From positions 1 to 50,567 of the IMG/VR virus record IMGVR_UViG_3300044977_000044: a stretch of DNA of 50,567 bases, one strand, 5' to 3'. Made by a program: the position numbers and the translations under genes. A model generated the notes under the pieces. The model searched no databases, was not told the origin of the DNA, and saw only the letters and a program-made list of their open reading frames with translations. Of the stretch, positions 39,147-47,916 are shown piece after piece (the stretch's first letter is position 1; each line of letters starts with the position of its first letter). This DNA comes from a virus.

Positions 39147-41071
39147 TGAATACCTCCAGGCCCAGGTCCAGCACCGCTCGGTAACGCAGCGGTAGCCGGT
39201 AAGCCCGGCAATGCCCCGTTCGCACCAGCAGGGATCGGAGAAGCGGGCGGCGGAGCGTTATTAGCGCCGGCACCGCCCGGTCTCGCCTGCGGCTGTTGGG
39301 GAGGAGCTGCTTCCGCATCGGGTACAAGACGGTCTACCTCGTCCCGCCCGAAGTGCCGCAGAACACTTTTCATCAACAAGTTGCTTGCAAGTACGGCTTC
39401 GCCAATATATTTCTTAACCGGGTCCGGTAACATGGCATTCTGCGCCTGCATAAGCATCTGTGTTACCATACCGTAATGCTTCTGCATCATCTGGCTTAGC
39501 ATCACGTCAGCTTGTTTCTCAACCTCACGGTTAACCGACGCAGTAGCGGCGTACACCGGCAAAGCTATCGCTTTTTGTTTAACAAGATCCATCGCCTCAC
39601 GCAAGCGGTCCGACATCTTACCGAATAGACCTACACGGTCACCAAGACCAAAATGCGCATATTGATTCAAGAGGATACGCCCGAGTTTGGTATGAGCATA
39701 CCGTATATCTGTAACATTGAGATCGGTACGAGTATTGCCCTCTTGCATAAGGGACAAAGTCCCCATAGCAGTATATACACCTCGTTTGGTGTTAGTTCCA
39801 GCTCCGTAACCTTGCATAGGCGGAGACACGCCGGACAATTTTTCTGCGAGTTCAATGGAAAGATTCTCCTCTTCAATCGACATCGCACTCACATCGCCTT
39901 GCGAGAGCGGTTCGATTTCGTCTTTCCTTGCCGGAAGCATCGCGCTCGGAAACACGCGATAGCCTTTGTGAAGCTGACTGTCGGGATCAACTCTCCACAC
40001 TTTCGTGTTAACGACAGTCATGTTATCACGACGCTGGTTGTGCATCTGGCTTATCTCTTCCTGAAAGGGCGCCAGCCGTTCGCAGAAGCCATAACCAAAA
40101 AACATATCGTCCCGGTAAAAGAGACGAGCCGTAACAAAGATTTGGTCGGGGTAATAGAAATAAAACGCACGTAGAATGGAATTGGTACGTTCGTGGTACC
40201 ACGCAATTACACGAACGTAATGCTCGCCAAAGCGGTACTTAAAATGACATTCGTAAATGTGGTACTCAGCGTAGCCAAAGCTCGCTAGTGAAACGGCTCC
40301 GGTGTCCTGCTCTTCGGAGCTTTGAACTACATCCGGTGATGTACGATCCGGCGACTTCAAGACTTCGTCTACGACCTTCTTGTCATAAATATCATAGAAC
40401 GCCCTCTCTTGAAGCTGGTGTTTCTGCAACCGGATACGGTGATAAACGAAGTCTGCATCTTCGAGAGTCTTTGCCGAAGGCGGCACGCCAAAGTCACTAA
40501 AGCGGATCTTTTCCGGTCGTGGGCCTTTGTAAAGAACCTCATCCTCAAACTCCGTCTTCCCGGAACCATCACCTGCGGTATAAGCTGACGCTTCAATAAT
40601 CTTGACTTGCGGGCACTTTACAGTGCTCGTACCATAACGAATCGTCTCCCCATACCATTCATGGTACACACGAAACAAGTCGAGTTCCGAAGGTTCGATG
40701 GAGACGTAAGTCATAAACTCTTCAACCGCTTCGCGCCGCTCATCCATTGCCTTAGCATCGACGTGCTCACCGTAAATTTTTGCGACCCAAGGCGGTTGTG
40801 TTTTCAACACTGCGGCCATTACTCTGGCGAGTAGCGTGTCGGAGTGAATGGCGATTATCGGGATAACGTTGTTGGACGCGTTATAGAACGGAAATTCTCG
40901 AATAGATTCCGCAGGAATCGCTTCATAAGCTTTGCGCCAATTCACGACACGATCTTCATGTATTACTTGACAGCCCTGGCGTATCGCCATGATACGACGA
41001 CGCATAAAGGCTTTCAGGCGCACCTCTACACCGGAGGTGGGCTTAAGCGGGATTGGTGTCGTATTAGGCAT
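39143..41071 (-). CDS. Portal protein
   Basis: A 642-residue protein. The N-terminal region VRLKAFMRRRIMAIRQGCQVIHEDRVVNWRKAYEAIP and long mixed alpha/beta body (IIAIHSDTLLARVMAAVLKTQPPW, YHEWYGETIRYGTSTVKCPQVKI, FGYGFCERLAPFQEEISQMHNQRRDN) match the layout of podovirus portals, which form the dodecameric DNA gate. A Gly/Pro/Ala-rich C-terminal tail (from about 595) is unlike the rest. The neighbours are the terminase upstream and scaffold downstream. The size is in the usual 500-750 range. Confidence 0.8.
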   Translation of the reverse strand: MPNTTPIPLKPTSGVEVRLKAFMRRRIMAIRQGCQVIHEDRVVNWRKAYEAIPAESIREFPFYNASNNVIPIIAIHSDTLLARVMAAVLKTQPPWVAKIYGEHVDAKAMDERREAVEEFMTYVSIEPSELDLFRVYHEWYGETIRYGTSTVKCPQVKIIEASAYTAGDGSGKTEFEDEVLYKGPRPEKIRFSDFGVPPSAKTLEDADFVYHRIRLQKHQLQERAFYDIYDKKVVDEVLKSPDRTSPDVVQSSEEQDTGAVSLASFGYAEYHIYECHFKYRFGEHYVRVIAWYHERTNSILRAFYFYYPDQIFVTARLFYRDDMFFGYGFCERLAPFQEEISQMHNQRRDNMTVVNTKVWRVDPDSQLHKGYRVFPSAMLPARKDEIEPLSQGDVSAMSIEEENLSIELAEKLSGVSPPMQGYGAGTNTKRGVYTAMGTLSLMQEGNTRTDLNVTDIRYAHTKLGRILLNQYAHFGLGDRVGLFGKMSDRLREAMDLVKQKAIALPVYAATASVNREVEKQADVMLSQMMQKHYGMVTQMLMQAQNAMLPDPVKKYIGEAVLASNLLMKSVLRHFGRDEVDRLVPDAEAAPPQQPQARPGGAGANNAPPPASPIPAGANGALPGLPATAALPSGAGPGPGGIQ

Positions 41072-41072
41072 T

Positions 41073-41405
41073 TTATTTCTTGAACAAGGCTATGACCAAG
41101 GTTATAATAATACCAAAAAGGGCCAATAACATCTTGTTCAACGCTGAAAAACGTTGCTCAATCTCAACACGCGGCATTTGATTCCGGTCCCGATCTTGCA
41201 TCGCTGCGCGCCATTCATTCGTGTTGTCAAACCGTTTCTCCTGTGCAATCTCAGCTTTATTAACCGCCTCTTTACTTGACGTAAGCGCAAGTGAAGTCTT
41301 CTCATCCATGGCCGTAAAACGGTCCATATACCGTCGATCACGTTCGTCCATAAGTTCACGGACCGCGTCCAGACGCGCCACGAGCTTGTCGATTATACCA
41401 GACAT
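41073..41405 (-). CDS. Tail-anchored coiled-coil membrane protein
   Basis: A 110-residue protein. ATG 41405 (MSGIIDKLVARLDAVRELMD) is chosen because the frame above it overlaps the 41431 gene; its ribosome site is weak. The first 85 residues are a charged, helical segment likely forming a coiled coil; the last 20 (LALFGIIITLVIALF) form a membrane helix at the very C-terminus. This topology resembles phage membrane anchors of the lysis or superinfection-exclusion kind. It lies two bases before the portal gene. Confidence 0.55.
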   Translation of the reverse strand: MSGIIDKLVARLDAVRELMDERDRRYMDRFTAMDEKTSLALTSSKEAVNKAEIAQEKRFDNTNEWRAAMQDRDRNQMPRVEIEQRFSALNKMLLALFGIIITLVIALFKK

Positions 41406-41430
41406 CTTTGTCGTAGATTGAACTCCGCAT

Positions 41431-41631
41431 TTACCACTTCGGCTCGACGCGCAATGACTCAAGCTGCGCAAACGTTACTGGCGTTCCCTGCACGGCCGTT
41501 AATTGAGTAATCGCCGCTTCAATTCCCGTCACGGCGGTTGAAATCTCCGAGGTAACTTTACCGCTTTTTAAGTTGCTCAGGACCATCTGCAACAGGCCAA
41601 GAGACAAGTTAATAATCATTGCCGCTGTCAT
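41431..41631 (-). CDS. 66-residue protein with hydrophobic N-terminus
   Basis: ATG 41631 overlaps the previous stop (ATGA), with AAAGGAAT about 9 bases upstream. Residues 1-20 are hydrophobic (IINLSLGLLQMVLS), a short membrane-dipping or amphipathic helix; the rest is Thr/Val-rich with an acidic middle. No named family. It belongs to the string of small membrane proteins between terminase and portal. Confidence 0.5.
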   Translation of the reverse strand: MTAAMIINLSLGLLQMVLSNLKSGKVTSEISTAVTGIEAAITQLTAVQGTPVTFAQLESLRVEPKW

Positions 41632-41996
41632 TGGATTATTCCTTTCAGTTCGGTAATGAACAAATTGGCATTCGCAGTCGCAGCGGTAAGGCCAGCGGCT
41701 GCACCTTTAACCGGAGCACAAGCAACAGTAGTTGGATTCGCCGGTGGCGAAAGCGGGTTCCAGCCACAGTACGCCTCAACTGCCGTTACAAGAGCATTCT
41801 GGCCATCAATGGCCTTGTTTATGGTAACACAAGGCGACAGCTTTGGGTTTGCAACGCACTGCGTTTGGTACTGCGTTTGGGCCGCGCTAAGCGCACCGTT
41901 AAGGCCCGCGGCCGCGCTACGAGCATTCTGCTCCAACGGAGTTGTGTTACACACCATTAGAGACAGCGTTAAAACGAACATAGTTAAAGTTTTCAC
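41628..41996 (-). CDS. Exported or lipoprotein-like small protein
   Basis: A 122-residue protein. GTG 41996 has GGAGG 6-7 bases upstream, so the start is there and not at the upstream 42329. MKTLTMFVLTLSLMVCNTT looks like a signal peptide with a Cys at 16; the residue before the Cys (V) makes a lipobox only weak. The body is Ala/Thr/Pro-rich with four more cysteines. An o-spanin-like or periplasmic role is possible given the membrane-protein neighbours. Confidence 0.5.
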   Translation of the reverse strand: MKTLTMFVLTLSLMVCNTTPLEQNARSAAAGLNGALSAAQTQYQTQCVANPKLSPCVTINKAIDGQNALVTAVEAYCGWNPLSPPANPTTVACAPVKGAAAGLTAATANANLFITELKGIIQ

Positions 41997-42010
41997 AAAG
42001 AACCTCCGGT

Positions 42011-42190
42011 TTAACTGAATATAAGTGAAGCTACCCAACAGGCCAATCCTGCCCACCCGAAATGGAAACCGATACGTCCAGCGTACCATGGCGAACCTGC
42101 AACTGGGGCAGGGCCTTCCAATCGAATTAACGTTGCGATGACAAAGAACACAAGCGCAAACACCAACAAGATTGAAGTATGTCCGTGCAT
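42011..42190 (-). CDS. 59-residue two-helix membrane protein (holin-like)
   Basis: ATG 42190 has AGGAGG seven to eight bases upstream, and the frame is intact to TAA at 42011. Residues 6-22 (SILLVFALVFFVIATLI) and 44-58 (HFGWAGLACWVASLIFS) form two membrane helices, linked by a Gly/Pro loop. The size and topology match small holins of class II. It sits with other small membrane genes between terminase and portal. Confidence 0.65.
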   Translation of the reverse strand: MHGHTSILLVFALVFFVIATLIRLEGPAPVAGSPWYAGRIGFHFGWAGLACWVASLIFS

Positions 42191-42198
42191 AAAGCCTC

Positions 42199-42483
42199 CT
42201 ATTGTTTCTTTGGTACCAACGGCACTGGCGCACCGGGTGCAGCCTTGTCAGCCGTCGCTTGTTGCACCTGCGCCACTGTCGAATGGTTATCACCATCCTT
42301 GGCAACAGCCAAGCCTGCCGCCACGACAAGGCTGATTACAGCCTGATGCCAATCAGGCTTCTGTCCAGCTTGCCACTGACCAATGGCGGTTACCACTTGT
42401 GGTACGGAGTACGCAAACGCACAGGCGGCGGCCAGGTTTGTCTTCCAATTCGCTTTCAAGTACGCAAGCAGGCTAGCTCCCAT
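42199..42483 (-). CDS. Small holin-like membrane protein
   Basis: A 94-residue protein with two hydrophobic stretches (about 17-35 AAACAFAYSVPQVVTAIG and 47-61 VISLVVAAGLAVAKD). WKTNLAAACAFA and LAVAKDGDNHS recall phage holin-like proteins that I have seen beside terminase or lysin genes. The tail (65-94) is Pro/Ala/Gln-rich and cytosolic. Adjacent to terminase with one-base spacing. Confidence 0.6.
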   Translation of the reverse strand: MGASLLAYLKANWKTNLAAACAFAYSVPQVVTAIGQWQAGQKPDWHQAVISLVVAAGLAVAKDGDNHSTVAQVQQATADKAAPGAPVPLVPKKQ

Positions 42484-44202
42484 TTAATTCACTCCTACGG
42501 AGTAAGGTTGGTTAACTTTCCGACTTTGTTGCCAATTAGCACGCTTCATTGACATCACCGATTCCATTGACATCGGTGAGTACATGATCTGTGGAGCATA
42601 CGCCATCGCGTCAAGAAGGTCACAAAAACGCCCCTTCGGAAATGTCTGATACTCACCGACAAAGTCGGTATGCTGACGTTGGCACCAGAAGCGTTCACTT
42701 TCAAAGATCGGCGCAAGAACGTTTCGGATACGCCACTCTTTCTTACGAGAAATGCTACCGTCAGGAGCTTCAACTTCGCCTTTTAGCTCCACGATGCGAA
42801 TAGGCCAAGTCTCGTAACGGTTCCGTTGTTCGATATGGTAAATCGCATACTTCTGCGCAGCAACGCTCTCGAAGCCGACCCGACGAATCTTCCACTTCCG
42901 TGCCATCTTATATATCGCGGCAAAGAACGTATCGTAATTGCTTTGCAACGCGGCGTTGTCGAGCAGGTAATAATGTTGACGGTCCTGCGGATCGGCGCCC
43001 TTCATAGCCACAAAGTCTTTCGACAGGAGCGATCCCAGAACGACGAGGGCGTGACGGCAACGTCCGGCTGAATCGTTACCAGAATGGCGAGGATCAACAG
43101 TCATCGCAAGCGACATTTCGCTTATGCGCCGGTCCTTATAAATAAGTCCATTCTTTGGTTCATGCACAATCAACGGATATGCGTTAGCATCCACACCAAG
43201 CGTGTAGTAACTGAGCCATTCTGGCTTGAAATCGGCATCTTCTGGCGAGCAGGGATTGTTCAGGAACTGACAACTAAAGTGATAATTACCGAGACGCTCC
43301 TTCAAGCGCATCAGTTTTTCAAACGAGAATTCTTCCGGAAAGATCGGCGTATCCGCAAGGTGCAAGGGACAGCAACCGCCAAGCGCGGAGTGGTTCACGA
43401 ACACGAACCAAGGTTCGTGCTCTTGTATATACGTGTTCAGGTCGTGGTATGCCCAACGATTGCCAACAACGAGTTCGTCGTTCTCGAATAGGGCATCCTC
43501 GTTCTCGAAGACACCTACAAGGAGTTTATGGTAGTCAATGGTCTTATCCATGATCGAGGGCGATTCGAGCGCCTTGCGACCGACGAGGTCATCTTCGATA
43601 AGGAGGCCATTGTAGTGGCGAGATTGCACTGCGGAACCGACGCCGAGGAAATCAAATGTTCCCTCGCCGTGTGAGCCAGTTGCATTAGGGCGTTTAATGT
43701 GGAGCGAGAAATCGGTCCAGGTGCATGATGTATCTGGAAGAATGTCCGAAAACGCTGCGCGGAAGATTGCATTCGACTCAAAGTGACCTCGTATTTTCCG
43801 ACCAAGCTTTGCTGCGTTTGTGATGTTTTCGCTTACCAGCAAGTTACGTGCATCAGTATCGTGAACTTCGTGCATCCAACGAATGAATTCGTCAGAATAG
43901 CCTTCGGCTTTGAACGCGTCCTCATCCGCAGGAGTAACCGGCAACGCCCGCCACATCGGCAAGCCTTCACCACAAATCGTAGATTTGAAATGGTCGCGCG
44001 GCATTTCATACACATCTTTGATGTGTTTACGTTCCAACGATCGACAGATCGGATGGTGCAGTGTGTCCGTAAGCCGACGGCGTTTTAATGCAACCTTAAT
44101 AAAATAATACAACGAGCCAAGGCTGTTAAGCCGCAAGGCGCGCACTGCCGCCTGCGGCGACAGCCCGGTGATTGGAAGCGGCTTGTATTGTTCTACGGAC
44201 AT
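42484..44202 (-). CDS. terL: Terminase large subunit
   Basis: A 572-residue protein. The ATPase has MPRDHFKST (Walker A variant with HFKS, as in T7-type terminases), LLIEDD as Walker B, and later SRHYNGLL between them. The nuclease half shows MTVDPRHS (RNase H-fold Asp), GFESVAAQKYA and FCDLLDAMAYA (acidic residues). It is the packaging motor and headful or unit-length cutter. The neighbours are holin-like and portal genes, and the TerS-like protein is at 48516. The length is standard. CAATGTCCG-type start at 44202 with a modest ribosome site. Confidence 0.9.
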   Translation of the reverse strand: MSVEQYKPLPITGLSPQAAVRALRLNSLGSLYYFIKVALKRRRLTDTLHHPICRSLERKHIKDVYEMPRDHFKSTICGEGLPMWRALPVTPADEDAFKAEGYSDEFIRWMHEVHDTDARNLLVSENITNAAKLGRKIRGHFESNAIFRAAFSDILPDTSCTWTDFSLHIKRPNATGSHGEGTFDFLGVGSAVQSRHYNGLLIEDDLVGRKALESPSIMDKTIDYHKLLVGVFENEDALFENDELVVGNRWAYHDLNTYIQEHEPWFVFVNHSALGGCCPLHLADTPIFPEEFSFEKLMRLKERLGNYHFSCQFLNNPCSPEDADFKPEWLSYYTLGVDANAYPLIVHEPKNGLIYKDRRISEMSLAMTVDPRHSGNDSAGRCRHALVVLGSLLSKDFVAMKGADPQDRQHYYLLDNAALQSNYDTFFAAIYKMARKWKIRRVGFESVAAQKYAIYHIEQRNRYETWPIRIVELKGEVEAPDGSISRKKEWRIRNVLAPIFESERFWCQRQHTDFVGEYQTFPKGRFCDLLDAMAYAPQIMYSPMSMESVMSMKRANWQQSRKVNQPYSVGVN

Positions 44203-44204
44203 TG

Positions 44205-44489
44205 TTAGTCCAAATACACGTACACCGCACCAGCATCAAGCGTGTCAAGGATCAGTCCATTAACTACACCAATTTTGGCGCTACGCACCTCTGACAAGTC
44301 AGCGGCGCCTGTAAACGTTTCGATTATGTTACCGTTCTGATCTTTCAAGATCGCACGGTTACCTTGTGCGGCGTAGCCGCTGAACTGGAAGTGGTTCACT
44401 TTTATGTTCCAGTTGGCAATGACAGCGTTAGGCTGGCCGAAGGCGATTGGAGTGTCAAGGCGCCATTGACGAGGACCGATGTTGTTCAT
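44205..44489 (-). CDS. Small beta protein ahead of terminase
   Basis: A 94-residue protein with strands such as WNIKVNHFQFSGYAAQGNRAILKDQNGNIIET and a hydrophobic C-terminal end (LILDTLDAGAVYVYLD), suggesting a small Ig- or jelly-roll-like fold. It begins with AACGGAGT upstream of ATG 44489. Its neighbours are the exported protein at 44543 and the terminase. Possibly a virion-associated beta domain. Not recognised. Confidence 0.6.
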   Translation of the reverse strand: MNNIGPRQWRLDTPIAFGQPNAVIANWNIKVNHFQFSGYAAQGNRAILKDQNGNIIETFTGAADLSEVRSAKIGVVNGLILDTLDAGAVYVYLD

Positions 44490-44542
44490 AAACTCCGTTC
44501 CTTAACTCGAAGGGTGCTATACTTTCCGGCCATGATGAGCGA

Positions 44543-47065
44543 CTAGTACGCCATCGAAGCGGAAAGATTCGATAAAGTTGCGCACGATCCTGCCGTAACT
44601 TCGCCTACGATAAAATCTCCCGAAGCAATTACCGGGTTACTTACAGTTCCTGCTGTGATCGTATTCGCAGCCGTAACCGTCACCGTGCCAATGGTCGTTG
44701 GCGAAGCACATGTCGTTGACGCTCCACAATCTAAAAACGTGATTGTCGGATTCGTGGTGCAAGTCGCTAGAGCGGCAGCAGAGCCAATAATATTTTGGAC
44801 AGTTAACGATTCTGCCGCTTTCATGGACGACGAAAAATCGGCCCCCACGATACCCGTAATGGAGCTAGCTGTTATTTGAAACACCGCTCCTTTGATAGCG
44901 ACCGCTAGATTCGCAACAGGCGTGGTGCTGGTGATGGATAAAGGAGCGGTTCCGGTTGCGAGAGTAGAGGTGATCTGACCCGTGGAACTTAAATCTGTGA
45001 CCTTAGCATGATTGATTGAAAAATTGTTTCCGTTGGTTTGGTAATCGAAATTGGCTACTCCCCCATAAGTTGTGCTCGTGACGGGATCGACCATCGGCAT
45101 GAACTTCCAAGTAGCGGCAGACGTACCTGTTGCGTCGGAGAGGAGAACTTTGTAGCGGAATGGAACTTGATGAATGGCCGCCGCGCCATCGTTGTAATTG
45201 GCGGCCAATGCAAAGCCGGGAGAAGAATACCACTGACTCGTGCCTTGACTATAAACTTGAGTTGATCCCAAATATAAAGCATTAACGGGTCCCGTCAGTG
45301 CATCGTTATCTCCTGCTTGACTGTTTTTCTGTATGGTGAAAGCAGTTATTCCGCCATAGGTAGCGCTCCCAGAAAAATTTCCACCCGTGAAAGGGGTTAT
45401 AGTCCCAATCGTAATAGCTCGTTGAAATTGGGGGAGAACCGGAAGGGCGCTTATTGTTGCGTTGGGCATTTCATCCAAAATTGAAACCCACTGACCAGAA
45501 CTCTGCGGCTTGACTGCTTTGGTGACGCTGGAATTTGATTTCATAATATTTCCCAGCGAAAGAACATCGGATAGTCCACCCGAAAAATCCCAGTAGTACT
45601 TGGTTAGATCGGGAGAATCCATCTCGTAACTATTGTTGAAAAGGACCGTGGCATAAGAACTCGATCCTGAAGCAGTAACCCCTTGTTTTGACGATTCATC
45701 GTGAACGAATGCATAGGTGCCTCCGAACGATGCACCTACGGTGAGTGCCACTATATGTTGTTCGGTAAGCCCACCGAGCACATGCCAACTACCGCCTGCT
45801 AAAGAAAACCCAGTGCCGCAACCTAGTAACTCACTTTCATAAAAAGCGATGCTACGGGCATTCGCTGAGGTTCCGAGATTGAAGCAAGTTGAACCAGAAT
45901 TGTAGGTTGTATTTGCTCCAATTCCCATGCGCCAAAAGGTGTGAGCTTCATTGTTGGCTTGAGTGTCGCCGGAAGCCGCTACGATATTAAATCCTATCGC
46001 ACCGCTCCCGTTTAGCCCGCTAATCTGCCAATCGTGATATAGATTGTGTGAACTGATCTGACCAGATGTTCCCGTCAGTTGAGTGACGGTGACGCCTCCG
46101 GCGCCACTAATTGCGTTCAAATTCAAATTCATTCGTCCAACGATACTATCTCGCTGACGATCAAGATTGAAGGCATAAGCCGCGCCGCCCGTCCATAAAA
46201 AATTCGCGCCTGAACCTAACTGACCCGCTCCACCAAGCCCTTCCATCCCATAAGCGCCGAATGAGTTTGGTGCGACACTAGTTCCGAATTGATAGTTGCC
46301 AGAGGGATTTGAACGAATTAGTCCTGCATTCTTCGAACCCACCGCATTCCATGCGGCCGTGATATTTGTGGACTGATCACCTGTAGTCGTCACGTTTTGA
46401 TCGAGCCAATCAATCGCTGGCTTGGACTGGTACGCGCAGGGAAGGCCGACGCCGTTGGAGACGCAAGCTGAGCCAGCGGCGACTCCAGTAGGCAAAGGAT
46501 TTGTAACAGCTACTGTGGGTAAGGGCGGAGAGCCGGAAACCGTAATGCCAGTACCTGCTGTTACTCCTGTAACGGTTCCTGTACCTGGAATAGGGTTATA
46601 AGCCCAGCCTTTGTATACAATCGTTACAGGATTAACACTCCACGTACTAACGTTGACACGAACGTAGTTTGCGTTACCGGACGTAATAGCGGATGAACCT
46701 GCGGTTGTGCAAGTCTGCGCAGCAAGAATACCACCCACGGTCCACGTTACGTTGTCAGGCGAAGAGTCGATCGAAACTTGGCAAGTTGACGGAGTCCCGG
46801 ACCAGCTTAGCTGATGGTACAAGATTACGGTATTTTCAACGATTGGTGCGGCGGTGGTTACGGAAGTGAACGTAGTCTGTTGGTAGGCATTGTAAGCCTG
46901 AGGCTGTGCCTGCGGCACCAGTAACAGAAATAGGAATACAGCTGCAAGTCCAGAACGCAATGCGTCCGCGGCATAGCCGTAAAACAAAGAATGGCAACTT
47001 CGCTCGACTCGCTTCGCTCGTCTCACTCGCGCAGAACTCTCTTCCTCTGTCAAGCCAACTGTCAT
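44543..47065 (-). CDS. Exported fibre-like protein with duplicated domain (840 residues)
   Basis: ATG 47065 overlaps the endonuclease VII-like stop (ATGA) and has GGAG 7-8 bases upstream. A long charged n-region of about 40 residues leads into AAVFLFLLLVPQAQPQA, a signal peptide or membrane anchor. Residues about 70-165 match the shared domain of the 35269 protein (SWSG, TCQVSI, GILAAQTC, ANYVRVNV). The rest is Gly/Thr/Ser/Asn-rich with many short strands. This resembles a surface fibre. The body ends in a Thr/Cys-rich domain (CTTNPTITFLDCGASTTC). Confidence 0.7.
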   Translation of the reverse strand: MTVGLTEEESSARVRRAKRVERSCHSLFYGYAADALRSGLAAVFLFLLLVPQAQPQAYNAYQQTTFTSVTTAAPIVENTVILYHQLSWSGTPSTCQVSIDSSPDNVTWTVGGILAAQTCTTAGSSAITSGNANYVRVNVSTWSVNPVTIVYKGWAYNPIPGTGTVTGVTAGTGITVSGSPPLPTVAVTNPLPTGVAAGSACVSNGVGLPCAYQSKPAIDWLDQNVTTTGDQSTNITAAWNAVGSKNAGLIRSNPSGNYQFGTSVAPNSFGAYGMEGLGGAGQLGSGANFLWTGGAAYAFNLDRQRDSIVGRMNLNLNAISGAGGVTVTQLTGTSGQISSHNLYHDWQISGLNGSGAIGFNIVAASGDTQANNEAHTFWRMGIGANTTYNSGSTCFNLGTSANARSIAFYESELLGCGTGFSLAGGSWHVLGGLTEQHIVALTVGASFGGTYAFVHDESSKQGVTASGSSSYATVLFNNSYEMDSPDLTKYYWDFSGGLSDVLSLGNIMKSNSSVTKAVKPQSSGQWVSILDEMPNATISALPVLPQFQRAITIGTITPFTGGNFSGSATYGGITAFTIQKNSQAGDNDALTGPVNALYLGSTQVYSQGTSQWYSSPGFALAANYNDGAAAIHQVPFRYKVLLSDATGTSAATWKFMPMVDPVTSTTYGGVANFDYQTNGNNFSINHAKVTDLSSTGQITSTLATGTAPLSITSTTPVANLAVAIKGAVFQITASSITGIVGADFSSSMKAAESLTVQNIIGSAAALATCTTNPTITFLDCGASTTCASPTTIGTVTVTAANTITAGTVSNPVIASGDFIVGEVTAGSCATLSNLSASMAY

Positions 47066-47535
47066 GGTATCTCCTTTCGGAGAATACCTCGCGCGCCAAC
47101 CGAGAATGTCTTGACAGCCACCGTTGAATGGTCTGCGATTCCTTCAGCGCGGTTAGTTGAAACAACCCCGGCCAGCGCGCAAGCTTTTTTGAAAATCGGT
47201 GTAACATAAAAAGTTGGAGCCTTCCAACGTTGACGAGGACCTAAACCTCTTTTCATTTCCGCGACACTGTAGTATTTTTCGCCGGTGTTTTTAAGAAGAT
47301 GGGCCTCGATCTGTTCTTTGTAGTAACTATACCAAACTTGGTATTCTGTCAGGCGCTTTCGTGCTAAGTTTTGTAAAAACCGCCCTTTGTGGCGGGCTTC
47401 GTGTATACCAAGAAGTTGGTTACAATCATCGCAAAGGGGACCACGAATCATGCCAGTAGCATGGTCGTGGTCCCGAACGAGGCGCTTGAAACGGGTCTGC
47501 CACGCTTCGTTGCCGTAGATGCCGCAAGTTTGCAT
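47062..47535 (-). CDS. Endonuclease VII-like protein with an incomplete zinc knuckle
   Basis: A 157-residue protein. LVRDHDHATGMIRGPLCDDCNQLLG is the core of the T4 endonuclease VII / recombination-endonuclease family (HNH-type: DHDH, then CxxC). T4 endoVII cuts Holliday junctions and branched DNA before packaging. The first CxxC knuckle is broken: MQTCGIY has only one Cys (Tyr where the second is expected), so zinc binding may be altered or supplied otherwise. The C-terminal half is basic and helical. It lies between the 44543 protein and the zinc-finger gene at 47536. Confidence 0.72.
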   Translation of the reverse strand: MQTCGIYGNEAWQTRFKRLVRDHDHATGMIRGPLCDDCNQLLGIHEARHKGRFLQNLARKRLTEYQVWYSYYKEQIEAHLLKNTGEKYYSVAEMKRGLGPRQRWKAPTFYVTPIFKKACALAGVVSTNRAEGIADHSTVAVKTFSVGARGILRKEIP

Positions 47536-47907
47536 TCAGACTTGAAACAAGTGGCGCTGCGCGTGCTCTTTGATGGATTCGATAGCGCCAGCTAGGCTTT
47601 GAACGTGAGTTTGCCACGCGCACTCACGGCAAGTTGCCTTGTAGTTATACCGTGCCGGCTGCGGCAACTGCTCGACGATGACGTAGTCATCAAGCGCAGC
47701 TTGCAGCTTTTCTCGACCGTTAGGCGTAGCCGGATCAGTGCCGATCAGGCGAGTACCACGGCCAAAGCTGCGCAGCTTGTACTTGTCGTCTGGAGCTTTC
47801 GCGCCAGCGACTTGCGCAGCAGCGGCAACGTCCTGCGGCTTGGGAGGCATCTGCGCCGGGGTGGGGGCAGTAGCCAAAGGCTGGAGTGGTTTTGCTTGCG
47901 TTCCCAT
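47536..47907 (-). CDS. C2H2-like zinc-finger protein
   Basis: A 123-residue protein. The first 45 residues are Pro/Ala/Gln-rich and disordered. The C-terminus has CRECAWQTHVQSLAGAIESIKEHAQRH, a C-x2-C...H-x3-H pattern like a zinc finger. It lies directly before the endonuclease VII-like gene (TGA-ATG adjoining). A DNA-binding adaptor is likely. Confidence 0.65.
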   Translation of the reverse strand: MGTQAKPLQPLATAPTPAQMPPKPQDVAAAAQVAGAKAPDDKYKLRSFGRGTRLIGTDPATPNGREKLQAALDDYVIVEQLPQPARYNYKATCRECAWQTHVQSLAGAIESIKEHAQRHLFQV

Positions 47908-47916
47908 AAAGCTCCT

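Noticed and set aside
42199-42329. Upstream extension of the exported 41628 protein to 42329
   Set aside because: The extension covers the 42011 and 42199 genes, while GTG 41996 has a proper ribosome site and begins a signal peptide.
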